64,000 nucleotides of DNA. Origin: Pigmentiphaga litoralis. GTDB taxonomy: Bacteria > Pseudomonadota > Gammaproteobacteria > Burkholderiales > Burkholderiaceae_B. The notes beneath the pieces were generated by a model. The model searched no databases. It had not been told where the DNA came from and was given only the letters and a program-made list of their open reading frames with translations. The position numbers and the translations under genes are program-made. The stretch covers positions 3,074,120-3,138,119 of the forward strand of contig NZ_BMXQ01000001.1 in assembly GCF_014651835.1 (NCBI RefSeq), in the 5' to 3' direction. Positions 21,585 through 31,906 of the stretch are shown piece after piece. Numbering within the stretch: position 1 is the first letter of the stretch; every line of letters begins with the position of its first letter.

Positions 21585-23156
21585 TTGTCAAAGGCTCGCC
21601 CTGCATTGAACGCATCAGCCCCCGCCGCGAATGGCTATCTGCTCAACCTCAGCAGAAAGCGCCCGGCCACCCGTCTTGTCTTTCTGATCACGGCGCTGGC
21701 ATGCCTGCTTGTCATCGGATCGGCGGCCTCGTTCATCCTGTCCGCTCGCGCCGCGCAGCTTAAAGACGCCCAGGTAGCCACTACCAATATCGCGCGGATG
21801 ATCGCAGTGCAGGTCGAGCTGACCCTCAAGACCGCCAGCTTTGCCCTGACCGATCTTTCTGAAAGAGTGGAAATCGGTGGCACCGGTGCTGCGGCCCTGA
21901 AGCGCCTGGAAACGCATCTGGTGAATGTGGCGACCACGAGCCCGGAACTGCATGGGCTGTTTGTGTACGGATCGGATGGGTCCTGGCTCGCCACTTCCCT
22001 GAGCCGTCCGGTCAAGGGGAACAACTCAGACCGGGACTATTTTCGCTACCACCAGAACAACGCTGATCGCGGGGTGCATGTCGGGTCACCTGTGAAAAGC
22101 AGGTCGACGAATGTCTGGGTCATTCCGGTATCGCGCCGTATCAACCGACCCGATGGCAGCTTCGGTGGCGTCGCGTTGGTGACGCTTCGAGTCAACTTCT
22201 TTGAACGTATCTATGACGAGCTCAACGTCGGCGAAACCGGCACCGTGTTGGTCGCTCTGAGCGACGGCACCTTGCTGTACCGCCGACCCTTCGACGAACA
22301 GCTCATTGGCACCAACATTTCGCAAGGGCCTGTCATGCAGGCGTTGGCGATGCGATCAAGCGGCTCGTCGGTCTTGATTGCAAACATCGACAGGATCGAA
22401 CGCCTGTACAGCTACCGCCGGGTGGACCGCTTCCCGGTCATCGTGGCCGTCGGCCAAACCAAGGACGAATTGCTGAGCCAATGGCAGGGGTCGAGCATCC
22501 TTATCGCTGCTGCCGTCGTGCTGATCTGCGGCATGTTCGCGCTTCTTGCAGTCAAGCTCATGGAACAGTTTGCAGTCAGGGACCGGCTCGATCAAAAGCT
22601 GCGCGCGCACTCCGACGATCTGGAGAAGAACAATATCGGGCTGCAGGTCCTGGCCCATACGGACAAACTGACGGGCTTGCCGAATCGGCTCATGTTCGAT
22701 GAGGCGCTGGAACGAGAGTTCAAGCGCGCGGAACGCAACAAGGATTGCCTGTCGCTGATCCTGCTGGACGTCGACTTTTTCAAGCAGTTCAACGACCGCT
22801 ACGGCCACGTGGCGGGTGACGTCGTCCTTGGCAGCGTCGGCAGCGTATTGTCCGAACAGGCAAGCCGATCGGCCGACGTGGCCGCACGCTACGGCGGCGA
22901 AGAATTTGCGGTGATCCTTCCGGGTACCGACAATGCAGGCGCCGTTGGTGTTGCCGAACGCATACGCAAGGCGATCCTGGCGCTGCAGATTGCGCACGAG
23001 GCCTCGGCCCTGGGCCAGGTAAGCGCCAGTTTCGGCGTCGTGACCATGACGCCCGCTTCCCAGCCAGGCTTGCTGATGACGGAGCTGGTCGTTTGCGCGG
23101 ATCGCCGGTTGTACGAGGCAAAGCGCAGGGGACGAAACATGGTCTGCAATGAATGA
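21585..23156 (+). CDS. Membrane diguanylate cyclase with extracytoplasmic sensor
   Basis: This 523-residue protein has TM1 (LVFLITALACLLVIGSAASF), a periplasmic dCACHE-like sensor (about 55-300; 'GLFVYGSDGSWLAT' and 'DRDYFRYHQNN' are typical) and TM2 (ILIAAAVVLICGMFALLAVKL). The C-terminal GGDEF domain has the active GGEEF at 437-441 and the inhibitory site RSAD at 428-431, so it looks like an active, product-inhibited enzyme making c-di-GMP. The start is uncertain: an in-frame TGA at 21579 leaves only TTG codons (21585, 21606) ahead of TM1, and no strong ribosome-binding site is visible. Confidence 0.88.
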   Translation: MSKARPALNASAPAANGYLLNLSRKRPATRLVFLITALACLLVIGSAASFILSARAAQLKDAQVATTNIARMIAVQVELTLKTASFALTDLSERVEIGGTGAAALKRLETHLVNVATTSPELHGLFVYGSDGSWLATSLSRPVKGNNSDRDYFRYHQNNADRGVHVGSPVKSRSTNVWVIPVSRRINRPDGSFGGVALVTLRVNFFERIYDELNVGETGTVLVALSDGTLLYRRPFDEQLIGTNISQGPVMQALAMRSSGSSVLIANIDRIERLYSYRRVDRFPVIVAVGQTKDELLSQWQGSSILIAAAVVLICGMFALLAVKLMEQFAVRDRLDQKLRAHSDDLEKNNIGLQVLAHTDKLTGLPNRLMFDEALEREFKRAERNKDCLSLILLDVDFFKQFNDRYGHVAGDVVLGSVGSVLSEQASRSADVAARYGGEEFAVILPGTDNAGAVGVAERIRKAILALQIAHEASALGQVSASFGVVTMTPASQPGLLMTELVVCADRRLYEAKRRGRNMVCNE

Positions 23157-23181
23157 AGTGTTTGCCCGGTCCCGTGCTCGT

Positions 23182-23240
23182 GCCAGGCGTTGCATGAAGC
23201 GTCGACGCCGCCATGGCACGCGCATCATGCAACGCCTGGC
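23182..23240. terminator. Long inverted repeat after the diguanylate cyclase gene
   Basis: GCCAGGCGTTGCATGA (23182-23197) and its exact complement TCATGCAACGCCTGGC (23225-23240) form 16-base arms around a 27-base spacer. Flanking GTGC...GGGCAC can extend the pairing with mismatches. It sits 26 bases after the stop codon and may end transcription or stabilise the 3' end. It could equally be a protein-binding repeat. Confidence 0.55.
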
Positions 23241-23360
23241 GCGGGCACTTTCCGAGGCGCTGCCCTCCAGGCTTTCGCCATCGTGCCGATAACCAGTAAA
23301 GAACTTGGATCGCGTCGGCTGCGCCCCAAGCCCAGCTACCCATCCTCCCTGCTCCCCACC

Positions 23361-24182
23361 ATGAATCCCTTGCACTCCGTTGCTTTGCCTTCGGTCCTGG
23401 CGGCCCTGTTCCTGGCCCTCACTTGCATGCCTGCCTCGGCGCAGGAAGTGAGAATCGGCGGCACCGGGGCCGCACTGGGAACCATGAAGATCCTGGCCGA
23501 TGCTTACTCGCGCCAGCGCCCCGATTTCAGGTTCGCTGTTCTACCGAGCCTGGGCACAAGCGGCGGAATCAAGGCGCTGCGCGCGGGCGCCATCCAGGTG
23601 GGCGTCAGCGCCAGACCTCTGCTCGACAGCGAAGCCCAGGGCGGCTTTGTGGCTACGGAATATGGCCGTACGCCCTTCATCTTTGCCACTCCGATCGCCT
23701 CGCAGGCTGTCGGCATCACCACTCAGGCGCTGGCCGACCTGTACGCCGGCAGAGCCGACAAATGGCCCGACGGCACCCTGGTACGACTGGTGATGCGTCC
23801 TGTCGGCGACTCGGACACTGAAGTCATCAAGGCCATGTCCCCTGAAATGCGCGCAGCCAAAAACGCTGCCGAAAAGCGCCCAGGCATGCTCTTTACCGTC
23901 ACCGACCAGGAAACCGCGGACAGCATTGAGAGGGTGCCCGGTTCTCTCGGTCCCTCCACGCTTGCGCTGATGCTGTCCGAGAAGCGCGCCATGCGGGCGC
24001 TGTCTGTAGACGGCGTGATGCCCGACGTGAAGTCCCTCGCCGATGGCCGTTACCCCCTGAGCAAGACCATGTACCTGGTAACGCCCGCAGCGCTCGCGCC
24101 GTCAGTACAGGGCTTCGTAGACTTCATTCGTTCGCCCGGTGGCCGCGCGCTGCTTGCGCAGAACGGTCATTGGGTCCGATGA
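23361..24182 (+). CDS. PstS-like periplasmic substrate-binding protein
   Basis: The 273-residue protein has a signal peptide (MNPLHSVALPSVLAALFLALTCMPASA) and a single periplasmic binding domain of the phosphate-binding (PBP-like) type: 'IGGTGAALGTMKILADAYSRQ', 'GTSGGIKALRAGAIQVGVSARPL', 'EYGRTPFIFAT' and 'DLYAGRADKWPDG'. No ABC permease or ATPase genes adjoin it. Instead its stop overlaps the start of a membrane GGDEF-EAL gene by four bases. A sensory, not transport, role is therefore likely: ligand binding passed to the periplasmic loop of the neighbour. The ATG at 23361 is preferred because it starts the signal peptide. Confidence 0.85.
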   Translation: MNPLHSVALPSVLAALFLALTCMPASAQEVRIGGTGAALGTMKILADAYSRQRPDFRFAVLPSLGTSGGIKALRAGAIQVGVSARPLLDSEAQGGFVATEYGRTPFIFATPIASQAVGITTQALADLYAGRADKWPDGTLVRLVMRPVGDSDTEVIKAMSPEMRAAKNAAEKRPGMLFTVTDQETADSIERVPGSLGPSTLALMLSEKRAMRALSVDGVMPDVKSLADGRYPLSKTMYLVTPAALAPSVQGFVDFIRSPGGRALLAQNGHWVR

Positions 24183-26413
24183 AACTCGCTCCACGGACAT
24201 CGCCGGCGGCGACGCAAACCATGCAACGCGTCGGCTGCACGATGCTGTGGATCGTCCTGATCTCGTTGGCCTGCGGCCTGCCAGCGGGATTTTTGGCGCT
24301 GGGCCTGAGCAGCGCCGGTGCGGCCACGCTGGTAAGGGCACAGGTACGCGCGGAGATCGTGAGCCAAGCCATCGGGCGCAATCCGACGATGTGGCGCTTC
24401 GAAGAGCTGCGCCTGACTGAGCTTTTGGTGCGCCTGCCCGTGGAGATGCCCGACGAAAACTCTGCCGTTCTCGATCTGAACGGAAACGTACTTGCAGAGT
24501 CGACCCATGACCCGCGGCCGCCGGTACTGGTGCGCAAGGTGGTTCTTTTCGACGCCGGCACGGCTGTGGGGTTGGTGCGTGTGCGGCAAAGTTGGCGCGA
24601 CCTGGCGATGCACACCGCCTGGGTGTTCCTGGCAGGGCTGGTGATGGCAATGACCGTTTTGTTCGCCTGGCGTCGGTGGGAGGAAAACCTAAGGAGCAGC
24701 GCGACGGCATTGTTCGATCAGCAGGAGCGCGCTCGGGTGACGTTGCGATCGATTGGTGACGCCGTCATCACCACCGACGCGGATCAGCGCATCGACTACA
24801 TGAACCCGACCGCCGAGCATCTGACGCAGTGGACGCTGGCAGAAGCACAAGGGAGACTTCTCGGGGAGGTCTGCGTCCTCATCGACGAGAGCACCATGGA
24901 GGCCCTGATCCCGCCGGTAGAGAAGGCGATGCGCGAAGGCCGGGTCATCGACTTCGAAGGCAAGGACGTGGCACTCGTTCGCCGAGATGGTACATCGCTC
25001 GCGATCGAGGATTCAGCCGCACCAATGCATAGCGAGGGTGGCCAGATCATCGGCGGTGCAATGGTCTTTCGCGACGTGAGCAGCACTCGCCGCATGGCGC
25101 AGCGCATCACCTGGGCGGCCACGCACGACGCGCTTACCGACCTCATCAATCGCCGTGAATTCGAGAAGCGCGTCGAAACCGCGCTACTCAGCGCACAGAA
25201 TTTTTCGCGTCACCATGTACTGTGCTATCTCGACCTGGATCAGTTCAAGATCGTCAATGACACCTGCGGCCACGCTGCCGGCGATGCGCTGCTCAAGCAG
25301 ATGGCCGGCGTGTTGCAGAGCCACCTGTCCGATTCCGACACGTTGGCCCGCCTGGGAGGTGACGAGTTTGGTGTGTTGCTCGAAAACTGTTCGTTGGACC
25401 AGGCGCGCTTGACTGCAACCAACCTGCTCACAGCGGTCCGAGAGCATCGCTTCCTGTGGGAGGGCCGCACCTTCACGGTGGGTGTCAGCATCGGGGTCGT
25501 GCCCATCGCCGCAGACACAGGCAACCGCGCAGAAATCTTTGCGGCAGCGGATAGCGCCTGTTATGTCGCCAAGGAGAATGGGCGCAACCGCGTCAGCGTC
25601 TATCACCGCAGCGATGCCGATATGGCGCAGCGTCGTACCGACATGCATTGGGCCGCGCGTCTGACCAGCGCGCTTCACGAAGATCGCCTGGTGCTCTACT
25701 ACCAGCCATACTTAGCCCTGGGACAGAACAGTTCTCACGACCGGCACATCGAGGTGCTGCTGCGCCTGATCGACGAGGACGGCGAGCTTGTGGCGCCCGG
25801 CAGCTTCCTGCCCGCGGCAGAGCGCTACGACATCATGCCGGCTATCGACCGTTGGGTGATCCGCTCGGTCTTTTCCCGCTACAAGGGTCTGCTGGCCGAG
25901 ATGGGCGCGCCGCTGACTTGCGCTATCAACCTTTCGGGAACTACGCTCAATTCCGAGGGAATCTTCGAATTCATCCAGCAACAGGCACAAGAGTTCGAAC
26001 TAGCGCCAGGAGCGGTTTGTTTTGAGATTACTGAAACCGCGGCCATCAACAACATGCGCCACGCCACCGAATTCATGCGCAAAGTGAAGTCACTGGGATT
26101 CAGGTTTGCGCTCGACGACTTCGGCGTCGGTACCAGTTCGCTGGCGTACCTGAAGACATTGCCAATGGACTACCTGAAGATCGACGGCAGCTTCATCCGC
26201 AACATCGCGAACGACGCCATCGACCGCGCCATGGTGGACACCATTAACCGTGTGGGTCACATCATGGGACTGCTAACCGTGGGAGAGTACGCCGAGAGCC
26301 AATCCGTGATTGACGAGTTGCGCTCGCTGGGAGTGGACTTTGCTCAGGGCTACGCGGTGGCACGGCCGCAACCGCTGCCAGTGCAACCGCTGCCAGCGCC
26401 ACCGCCGACATAG
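24179..26413 (+). CDS. Membrane GGDEF-EAL protein with periplasmic loop and PAS domain
   Basis: The 744-residue protein has TM1 at about 21-43, a periplasmic loop of about 100 residues, TM2 at 144-164, and a PAS domain ('ARVTLRSIGDAVITTDADQRIDYMNPTAEHL'). The GGDEF domain has LGGDEF but no RxxD inhibitory site. The EAL domain reads EVLLRL for EALLRW but keeps ITETAA, DDFGVG, KIDGSFI and the glutamates of VGEYAES. Phosphodiesterase activity is plausible. The start at 24179 overlaps the upstream binding-protein stop (ATGA), so the pair is translationally coupled. The C-terminal PQPLPVQPLPAPPPT is an odd low-complexity tail. Confidence 0.9.
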   Translation: MKLAPRTSPAATQTMQRVGCTMLWIVLISLACGLPAGFLALGLSSAGAATLVRAQVRAEIVSQAIGRNPTMWRFEELRLTELLVRLPVEMPDENSAVLDLNGNVLAESTHDPRPPVLVRKVVLFDAGTAVGLVRVRQSWRDLAMHTAWVFLAGLVMAMTVLFAWRRWEENLRSSATALFDQQERARVTLRSIGDAVITTDADQRIDYMNPTAEHLTQWTLAEAQGRLLGEVCVLIDESTMEALIPPVEKAMREGRVIDFEGKDVALVRRDGTSLAIEDSAAPMHSEGGQIIGGAMVFRDVSSTRRMAQRITWAATHDALTDLINRREFEKRVETALLSAQNFSRHHVLCYLDLDQFKIVNDTCGHAAGDALLKQMAGVLQSHLSDSDTLARLGGDEFGVLLENCSLDQARLTATNLLTAVREHRFLWEGRTFTVGVSIGVVPIAADTGNRAEIFAAADSACYVAKENGRNRVSVYHRSDADMAQRRTDMHWAARLTSALHEDRLVLYYQPYLALGQNSSHDRHIEVLLRLIDEDGELVAPGSFLPAAERYDIMPAIDRWVIRSVFSRYKGLLAEMGAPLTCAINLSGTTLNSEGIFEFIQQQAQEFELAPGAVCFEITETAAINNMRHATEFMRKVKSLGFRFALDDFGVGTSSLAYLKTLPMDYLKIDGSFIRNIANDAIDRAMVDTINRVGHIMGLLTVGEYAESQSVIDELRSLGVDFAQGYAVARPQPLPVQPLPAPPPT

Positions 26414-26802
26414 ACCAGCGCCATGAAGGACTTCGACACATGGTGCTCGGAGCCAGGGGTTACGGCGTCAAAGGAATGCGCATTTATCTGATGCCCAAGC
26501 GAAACTGACTAAGCGCGTGCGTTGTGCTGTCGAACGTTGGCTTTCTTTCCTGCAGACTAAGTACGGTGCCGTACGGACAGGAATCTGATAGCGCGCAATA
26601 GTTGTCAGCAAGCTGCGCGTCGACTTTGACCGTGACGTCTTCACCGCCGCCCTCCTCATGGATTATCCGAGCAGGATCGATGAGCTCGAGCGTCAGGTGC
26701 GCTCGCTGCAAGCGACGCGCAGCGTCACGCCAGGCAGTACCTGCAGGGCGAAGACTACGCAGCTCCGTCCTATCCACCCGTTATGACAGGACCCATCTGA
26801 CC
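26414..26802. other. Intergenic; possible gene remnant
   Basis: About 390 bases without a recognised gene. A 42-codon frame (26658-26786, MDYPSRIDELERQVRSLQAT...) looks like a short coiled coil. Its frame is open back to a TAG at 26589 (reading KLRVDFDRDVFTAALL). It could be the tail of a lost gene, but I cannot name it. On the other strand a 97-codon frame (26484-26777) has no recognisable features. Confidence 0.3.
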
Positions 26803-27867
26803 ATGCCAACCGTATCGACGCTCCAGGCCGAACGTCTCGCCGCAAAGATTCTTGAGGCAACGGGCACGCCCGCGGACATCGCAGCCAACGTTGCGCACCA
26901 CCTTGCCCTTGCCGACCGCTCGGGGCACGCAAGCCACGGCTTGTCCATCCTCCCGTCCTACCTTTCGGCCGCTGCTGCGGGTCAACTCGTTGCCCATGCA
27001 CGCCCGCAACTGATGTCGGATGAAGGGATGCTGCTCGCCTTCGACGGACATCAAGGATATGGCCAGCATGGCGTGAAAGTCGCAACGGAACATGCCATCA
27101 CCCGCGCACGCGAAAAAGGGTTGTGCATACTGACCGTCAGGAACAGCTACCACCTGGGGCGCGCGGGACATTACGGCGAAATGGCGGCACATGCCGGGCT
27201 GGGCTATCTGGCATTCATCAATGTGGTCGGCAGGCCGGCCCTCGTGGCGCCATTCGGTGGCGCTACCGCACGCTTGAGCACCAACCCACTCTGCTTTGCC
27301 ATGCCTATCGCACCAGACCGTGCGCCGTTTCTGCTCGACTACGCGACAAGTGCCATTGCGGCAAACAAGGTCCGCCTCATGGCTGCAGCCGATCTTCCCG
27401 TGCCCGAGGGCATGCTCATCGACAGCGCTGGCAATCCGACCCAGGATGCAAATGACCTGACCGGAACTCCGCCCGGCGCGCTGTTGCCGTTTGGCGAGCA
27501 CAAGGGATACGCCTTGGGATTCATGGCAGAGCTGCTCGCAGGCGTCATGAGCGGCGGCGGAACGCTCGCGTCGGAAGAGTCGCGTACGGGCGGCCTTCGA
27601 AACAACGTCTTCGCCATTCTGTTCGATCCGGGCAAATTCGGACAAACGTCCTGGCAGCGCGCCGAAGGGTCAGCGTTTGCCGACTATGTGACGGGTTGCC
27701 CGCCTGCCGAAGCGGGGATGCGAGTCATGGTGCCGGGTGAACCGGAAGCGGATCACCAGAGCGCGAGCGCAGAGCACTTCGAGATGACCCGCTCAGCATG
27801 GGACCTCTTTGCCAATTGCGCACGCGCCCACCACCTATCACCGGAAGCGTGCCTCTGGCCTCGTTGA
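26803..27867 (+). CDS. Malate/L-lactate dehydrogenase family oxidoreductase (Ldh_2)
   Basis: The 354-residue NAD(P)-dependent dehydrogenase belongs to the MDH2/LDH2 superfamily (with malate, ureidoglycolate and sulfolactate dehydrogenases). Family signatures: 'ALADRSGHASHGLSILPSYLSA' with the DRSGHxSHG-type catalytic His, 'NSYHLGRAGHYGEMAA', 'GATARLSTNPLCFAMP' and 'PFGEHKGYALGFMAELLAG'. The ATG at 26803 starts the family-typical N-terminus; the open frame upstream is not homologous. It is convergent with ackA, 18 bases away. The exact 2-hydroxyacid substrate cannot be told from the sequence. Confidence 0.87.
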   Translation: MPTVSTLQAERLAAKILEATGTPADIAANVAHHLALADRSGHASHGLSILPSYLSAAAAGQLVAHARPQLMSDEGMLLAFDGHQGYGQHGVKVATEHAITRAREKGLCILTVRNSYHLGRAGHYGEMAAHAGLGYLAFINVVGRPALVAPFGGATARLSTNPLCFAMPIAPDRAPFLLDYATSAIAANKVRLMAAADLPVPEGMLIDSAGNPTQDANDLTGTPPGALLPFGEHKGYALGFMAELLAGVMSGGGTLASEESRTGGLRNNVFAILFDPGKFGQTSWQRAEGSAFADYVTGCPPAEAGMRVMVPGEPEADHQSASAEHFEMTRSAWDLFANCARAHHLSPEACLWPR

Positions 27868-27885
27868 CACCGCAGCAGGCGATCT

Positions 27886-28974
27886 TCAGTCCATCGCTGG
27901 AACCAGCAGACGCTCTGCATGCCGTGCAATTTGCTCATCTTCGCGAGAGGGCACGACATGCACGGCGCAAGTCGAAGCGTCCGCACTGATCCGCCCCTGC
28001 CCGCTCACGTTGCGGTCGTCATCCAGTCTGACACCAAACCACGCCAGCGCATCGCAGATCATGGCGCGGACCGGTGCGTCGTTCTCGCCGATGCCACCGC
28101 TGAAGGCAATCAGGTCAACCCCACCCGACGCAGTGGCCATGGCGGATAGCTGCTTGGCCGCAGAAAGGCAGAACATGAGAATGGCCAGTCGTGCATCGGT
28201 GTCGGTGCCTGCGGCAGCATGCAGATGACGCATATCGCCCGATAACCCGGAGATACCTGCAAGCCCTGAGTGCTGCTCAAGCATCGTCTGCAATCGAGTA
28301 CCGTTGGCGCCACACTCATCCAGCAGGTGCATGACTAGGCCAGGATCGAGATCGCCGCTGCGCGTGCTCATGATCATGCCGCCATCCGGTGTGAGTCCCA
28401 TGCTCGTGTCGACTGACTTCCCGGCCTTGACCGCCGTGACGCTGCAGCCATGGCCCAGATGGGCGATCAGCACCTTGTCTGGTAAGCCGCCGGGCAGCTC
28501 CCGCATCAACTGGTGCACGATCGACTCACAAGACAGACCATGGAAACCATAGCGGTGAATGCCGTCGCCTCGCCAGGCCTTGGGAATTGGCAGCGTACGT
28601 GCCACGTCGGGCAACGTGGCGTGAAACGCAGTGTCGAAGCAGGCAACCTGCGGCAAGGTTGGAAACGCCTTGCGCGTATGCATGATCACTGCCAGCGTGG
28701 CTGGCGTGTGCCTGCGGGCGAAGGGCATTGCAGCTTCAATGTCGCGCAGCACGCTGTCGTCGATGACGACATGGCGGCGTAACAACGGCCCGCCGTGCAC
28801 CACTCTGTGCCCTATAGCCTGCGGCGCAGGCACGCCCGCTGTCGCCAACCGTTCTGCCAGATCTTCAATCGTATCCAACTGCCCGGTGAGACAGACGTCC
28901 GCCTTGTCGTTCGTCACGCCATACACGCCGAACTTCAACGAGGACGATCCACTATTGAGCGCAAGGACGATCAT
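27886..28974 (-). CDS. ackA: Acetate kinase
   Basis: This 362-residue enzyme interconverts acetyl phosphate + ADP and acetate + ATP. Acetokinase signatures are present: [12 protein letters not shown] at the N-terminus, [37 protein letters not shown] and SGGIGEND. It is slightly shorter than the usual 400 residues. The ATG at 28974 overlaps the phosphoketolase stop codon (ATGA). The coupling makes biochemical sense: phosphoketolase yields acetyl phosphate, which this enzyme uses to make ATP. Confidence 0.94.
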   Translation of the reverse strand: MIVLALNSGSSSLKFGVYGVTNDKADVCLTGQLDTIEDLAERLATAGVPAPQAIGHRVVHGGPLLRRHVVIDDSVLRDIEAAMPFARRHTPATLAVIMHTRKAFPTLPQVACFDTAFHATLPDVARTLPIPKAWRGDGIHRYGFHGLSCESIVHQLMRELPGGLPDKVLIAHLGHGCSVTAVKAGKSVDTSMGLTPDGGMIMSTRSGDLDPGLVMHLLDECGANGTRLQTMLEQHSGLAGISGLSGDMRHLHAAAGTDTDARLAILMFCLSAAKQLSAMATASGGVDLIAFSGGIGENDAPVRAMICDALAWFGVRLDDDRNVSGQGRISADASTCAVHVVPSREDEQIARHAERLLVPAMD

Positions 28975-31352
28975 GCAACGCCCTCCCAGCGCCAATCGCG
29001 CACGTCAGGAAGGTCATCCCCGTGCTCCGCAATATGGCGTTTGTGGCGTTCGATGCGCGCCCAGTATCGCGATGTTGCGCGAGGCACTTCACCCGCCAAT
29101 CGAGGCACACGCATCACGGCGTCCAGCGCCAACTGGTAGCGATCCAGATTGTTCAGCACCACCATGTCGAAGGGCGTTGTTGTCGTCCCCTCCTCTTTGA
29201 AACCGCGAACGTGGATATTGTCGTGGTTGTGGCGTCGATACGTCAGGCGGTGCACCAGCGACGGATAGCCGTGGAAGGCAAAGATGACTGGGCGATCAGC
29301 GGTGAACAGCGCATCGAAATCCCGGTCGCTCAGGCCGTGCGGATGTTCCGATGGCGACTGCAGGGCGAGCAGATCCACGACATTGACGACGCGGATTTGA
29401 ATGTCGGGAATATCCTCGCGAAGCAGCATGACGGCGGCAAGGCACTCGAGGGTCGGCACGTCACCGGCGCAGGCCATCACCACGTCCGGTTCGGCATCGT
29501 TTGCAGAAGCCTCATTGCCAGCCCAGGACCAGATTCCCGCCCCGGCAGCACAATGACGGACGGCCGCGTCCATATCAAGCCACTGCCATGAAGGCTGTTT
29601 GCCTGCCACGATGACATTGACGTAGTGGCGGCTGCGCAGGCAGTGATTCGCCACGGACAGCAGGCTGTTCGCATCCGGCGGCAGATAGATCCGCACGACG
29701 TCAGGCGACTTGTTGGCAACATGGTCCATGAAGCCGGGGTCCTGGTGAGACAGCCCGTTGTGATCCTGCCGCCAGACATGCGAAGACAGCACAATGTTGA
29801 GCGAGGCGATCGGCGCACGCCACGGAATCTTCCGACTGACCTTCAGCCACTTGGCGTGCTGATTGAACATCGAATCGATCAGATGGATGAACGCCTCGTA
29901 GGAAGAAAGCAGGCCGTGCCGCCCCGTGAGCAGATAGCCTTCAAGCCACCCTTCACACAGGTGTTCGCTCAGCACCTCCATGACCCGCCCGTCGGCGCTG
30001 AGGTTTGTGTCGTCAGGGACCGTTTCGGCCATCCATGCTTTGCCAGAGACGGCGTACACGGCATCCAGGCGATTTGATGCGGTCTCATCGGGGCCGAACA
30101 TTCGAAAATTTGCTGCTGGCAAGTTCAATCGCATCACCTCACGCAGCATGTATCCCAGCACACGGGTGGCTTCTGCGGTGACGGTTCCAGGCGAGCCCAC
30201 AACGACTGCGTGTTCGTCCAGACGAGGCATGACGAGAGGCACCAGCAACTGCCCCCCGTTCGCATGCGGATTGAGGCCCATGCGCCGCTGGCCTGTCGGG
30301 GCAAGCGTGGCAAACTCTTCACGGAATGTGCCTGTCTCATCGAACAGCTCCTCCGGCCGATAGCTGCGGAGCCACGATTCAAGTAATTGCAGGTGTTCCG
30401 GCTCGGTGAACCTGGCGATGGGAACCTGATGGGCGCGCCAAGTGCCTTCGACCGGCAGGCCGTCGACTTCTTTTGGTCCGGTCCACCCTTTCGGGGTGTC
30501 CAGGATAATCATTGGCCACCTGGGCAGCGCAGCGGGCTGCGGCGCATCGGGAACACGCGCAACCTGCTGGATGCGCGAAATTTCGGCCAGCGCCTTGTCC
30601 AATGCAGCCGCCATCGCTTGATGGACATGAGCAGGGTCATCTCCCTCGACAAGGATCGGTTCATAGCCGTGCCCATGCATCAGTTCGAACAATGCGGGCC
30701 GGCCAATACGCGACATGACCGTCGGATTGGCAATCTTGTACCCGTTCAGATGCAGGATGGGCAGCACGGCGCCGTCGCGCGCAGGATTCAGGAACTTGTT
30801 CGAGTCCCAGCTGGCAGCAAGAGGCCCGGTTTCGGCCTCCCCATCACCGACCACGCACGCAACAATGAGCCCTGGGTTGTCAAACGCCGCCCCGTACGCA
30901 TGCGCCAGCGAATAGCCCAGCTCGCCACCCTCATGGATCGAGCCTGGCGTCTCCGGTGCCAGGTGGCTGGGGATTCCGCCGGGCCAGGAGAACTGCCTGA
31001 ACAAGCGCCGCATACCACTGCGATCTCGCTCAATGGCCGGGTACCGTTCCGTGTAGGCCCCTTCGAGGTAGGTGTTCGCTACGATTCCCGGCCCGCCATG
31101 GCCCGGCCCGACCACCAGCAACATGTCCAGTTCATGTGCCTTGATTAACCTGTTCAAATGCACGTAAATCAAGTTCAACCCGGGTGTCGTACCCCAGTGC
31201 CCAAGCAGGCGCGGCTTGATGTGTTCAAGCACAAGCGGGACAGCGAGCAGCGGATTGTCCCGCAGATAGATCTGACCTACCGAGAGGTAATTCGCTGCGC
31301 GCCACCAGGCGTGCATGCGGTGCAATTGCTCGGGTGTCAAAGGGTTGGACAT
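28971..31352 (-). CDS. xfp: Phosphoketolase (xylulose-5-P/fructose-6-P)
   Basis: The 793-residue, thiamine-diphosphate-dependent enzyme splits xylulose-5-P or fructose-6-P to acetyl phosphate plus a triose or tetrose phosphate. Family features are abundant: '[18 protein letters not shown]', 'GPGHGGPG', the ThDP-binding GDGEAETGP, '[14 protein letters not shown]'-like segment, and '[17 protein letters not shown]' near the end. Full length for the family. An AGGAG lies seven bases before the ATG at 31352. It is translationally coupled to ackA, giving an ATP-yielding bypass that needs no oxygen. Confidence 0.95.
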   Translation of the reverse strand: MSNPLTPEQLHRMHAWWRAANYLSVGQIYLRDNPLLAVPLVLEHIKPRLLGHWGTTPGLNLIYVHLNRLIKAHELDMLLVVGPGHGGPGIVANTYLEGAYTERYPAIERDRSGMRRLFRQFSWPGGIPSHLAPETPGSIHEGGELGYSLAHAYGAAFDNPGLIVACVVGDGEAETGPLAASWDSNKFLNPARDGAVLPILHLNGYKIANPTVMSRIGRPALFELMHGHGYEPILVEGDDPAHVHQAMAAALDKALAEISRIQQVARVPDAPQPAALPRWPMIILDTPKGWTGPKEVDGLPVEGTWRAHQVPIARFTEPEHLQLLESWLRSYRPEELFDETGTFREEFATLAPTGQRRMGLNPHANGGQLLVPLVMPRLDEHAVVVGSPGTVTAEATRVLGYMLREVMRLNLPAANFRMFGPDETASNRLDAVYAVSGKAWMAETVPDDTNLSADGRVMEVLSEHLCEGWLEGYLLTGRHGLLSSYEAFIHLIDSMFNQHAKWLKVSRKIPWRAPIASLNIVLSSHVWRQDHNGLSHQDPGFMDHVANKSPDVVRIYLPPDANSLLSVANHCLRSRHYVNVIVAGKQPSWQWLDMDAAVRHCAAGAGIWSWAGNEASANDAEPDVVMACAGDVPTLECLAAVMLLREDIPDIQIRVVNVVDLLALQSPSEHPHGLSDRDFDALFTADRPVIFAFHGYPSLVHRLTYRRHNHDNIHVRGFKEEGTTTTPFDMVVLNNLDRYQLALDAVMRVPRLAGEVPRATSRYWARIERHKRHIAEHGDDLPDVRDWRWEGVA

Positions 31353-31517
31353 GGAAGGCTCCTGAAAGTCGGTACTGACAGGAGACCACGATGTACCGCT
31401 TCGGTCGGTGCGCTATCGCACTTAGGGACAGGGATTGGACGGCCGATGGGACCGCCCGGGCATCAGCCCGCAGCTGTCACAATCGATTTGCGCAATCGGG
31501 CCGTGGTTGCGATGTTT

Positions 31518-31865
31518 TCACGCTCCACCCGATGGTTGCGTAGGTCGCTGAAGCGTGACGAGGACCGACGCGTCTTCGATGGCCTTCAGGCCATGCATGA
31601 CATTGCCGGCAAGGCACAGCAGATCGCCTTCATGCATGACGTGGACGGTATCCCCCGCAGTGAACTCGACGCTTCCTTCCAGACATTGAGCCGTCAACTC
31701 CCCCTCGACCTTGTGCATTGGCGCCTGCTTGCCCGCAGGCAGGACAACGCGAAACACCTTCAGCGTGTCGGTGTTGTAGAGCGTGCGCGTGACAGACGTC
31801 GCCAACTCATCGCGATAAGGACGAACGTTGATCAGTTCGCCAGAAGAAGCATGATGCAGAGCCAC
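31518..31865 (-). CDS. Cupin-domain protein
   Basis: The small protein (115 residues) is one cupin barrel: 'PAGKQAPMHKVEGELTAQCLEGSVEF' and 'GDLLCLAGNVMHGLKAIEDASVLVTL' are the two cupin motifs, with His ligands (H51-type and H91-type) and Glu. The GTG start at 31865 has AAGGAA five bases upstream. It lies between the NO reductase and phosphoketolase genes on the same strand. Cupins in such stress operons are often metal-binding or sensory; its function here is unknown. Confidence 0.8.
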   Translation of the reverse strand: MALHHASSGELINVRPYRDELATSVTRTLYNTDTLKVFRVVLPAGKQAPMHKVEGELTAQCLEGSVEFTAGDTVHVMHEGDLLCLAGNVMHGLKAIEDASVLVTLQRPTQPSGGA

Positions 31866-31906
31866 GGTGATTCCTTTGCGTCAGTAAAAAAAATGGACGC
31901 GCGGCG

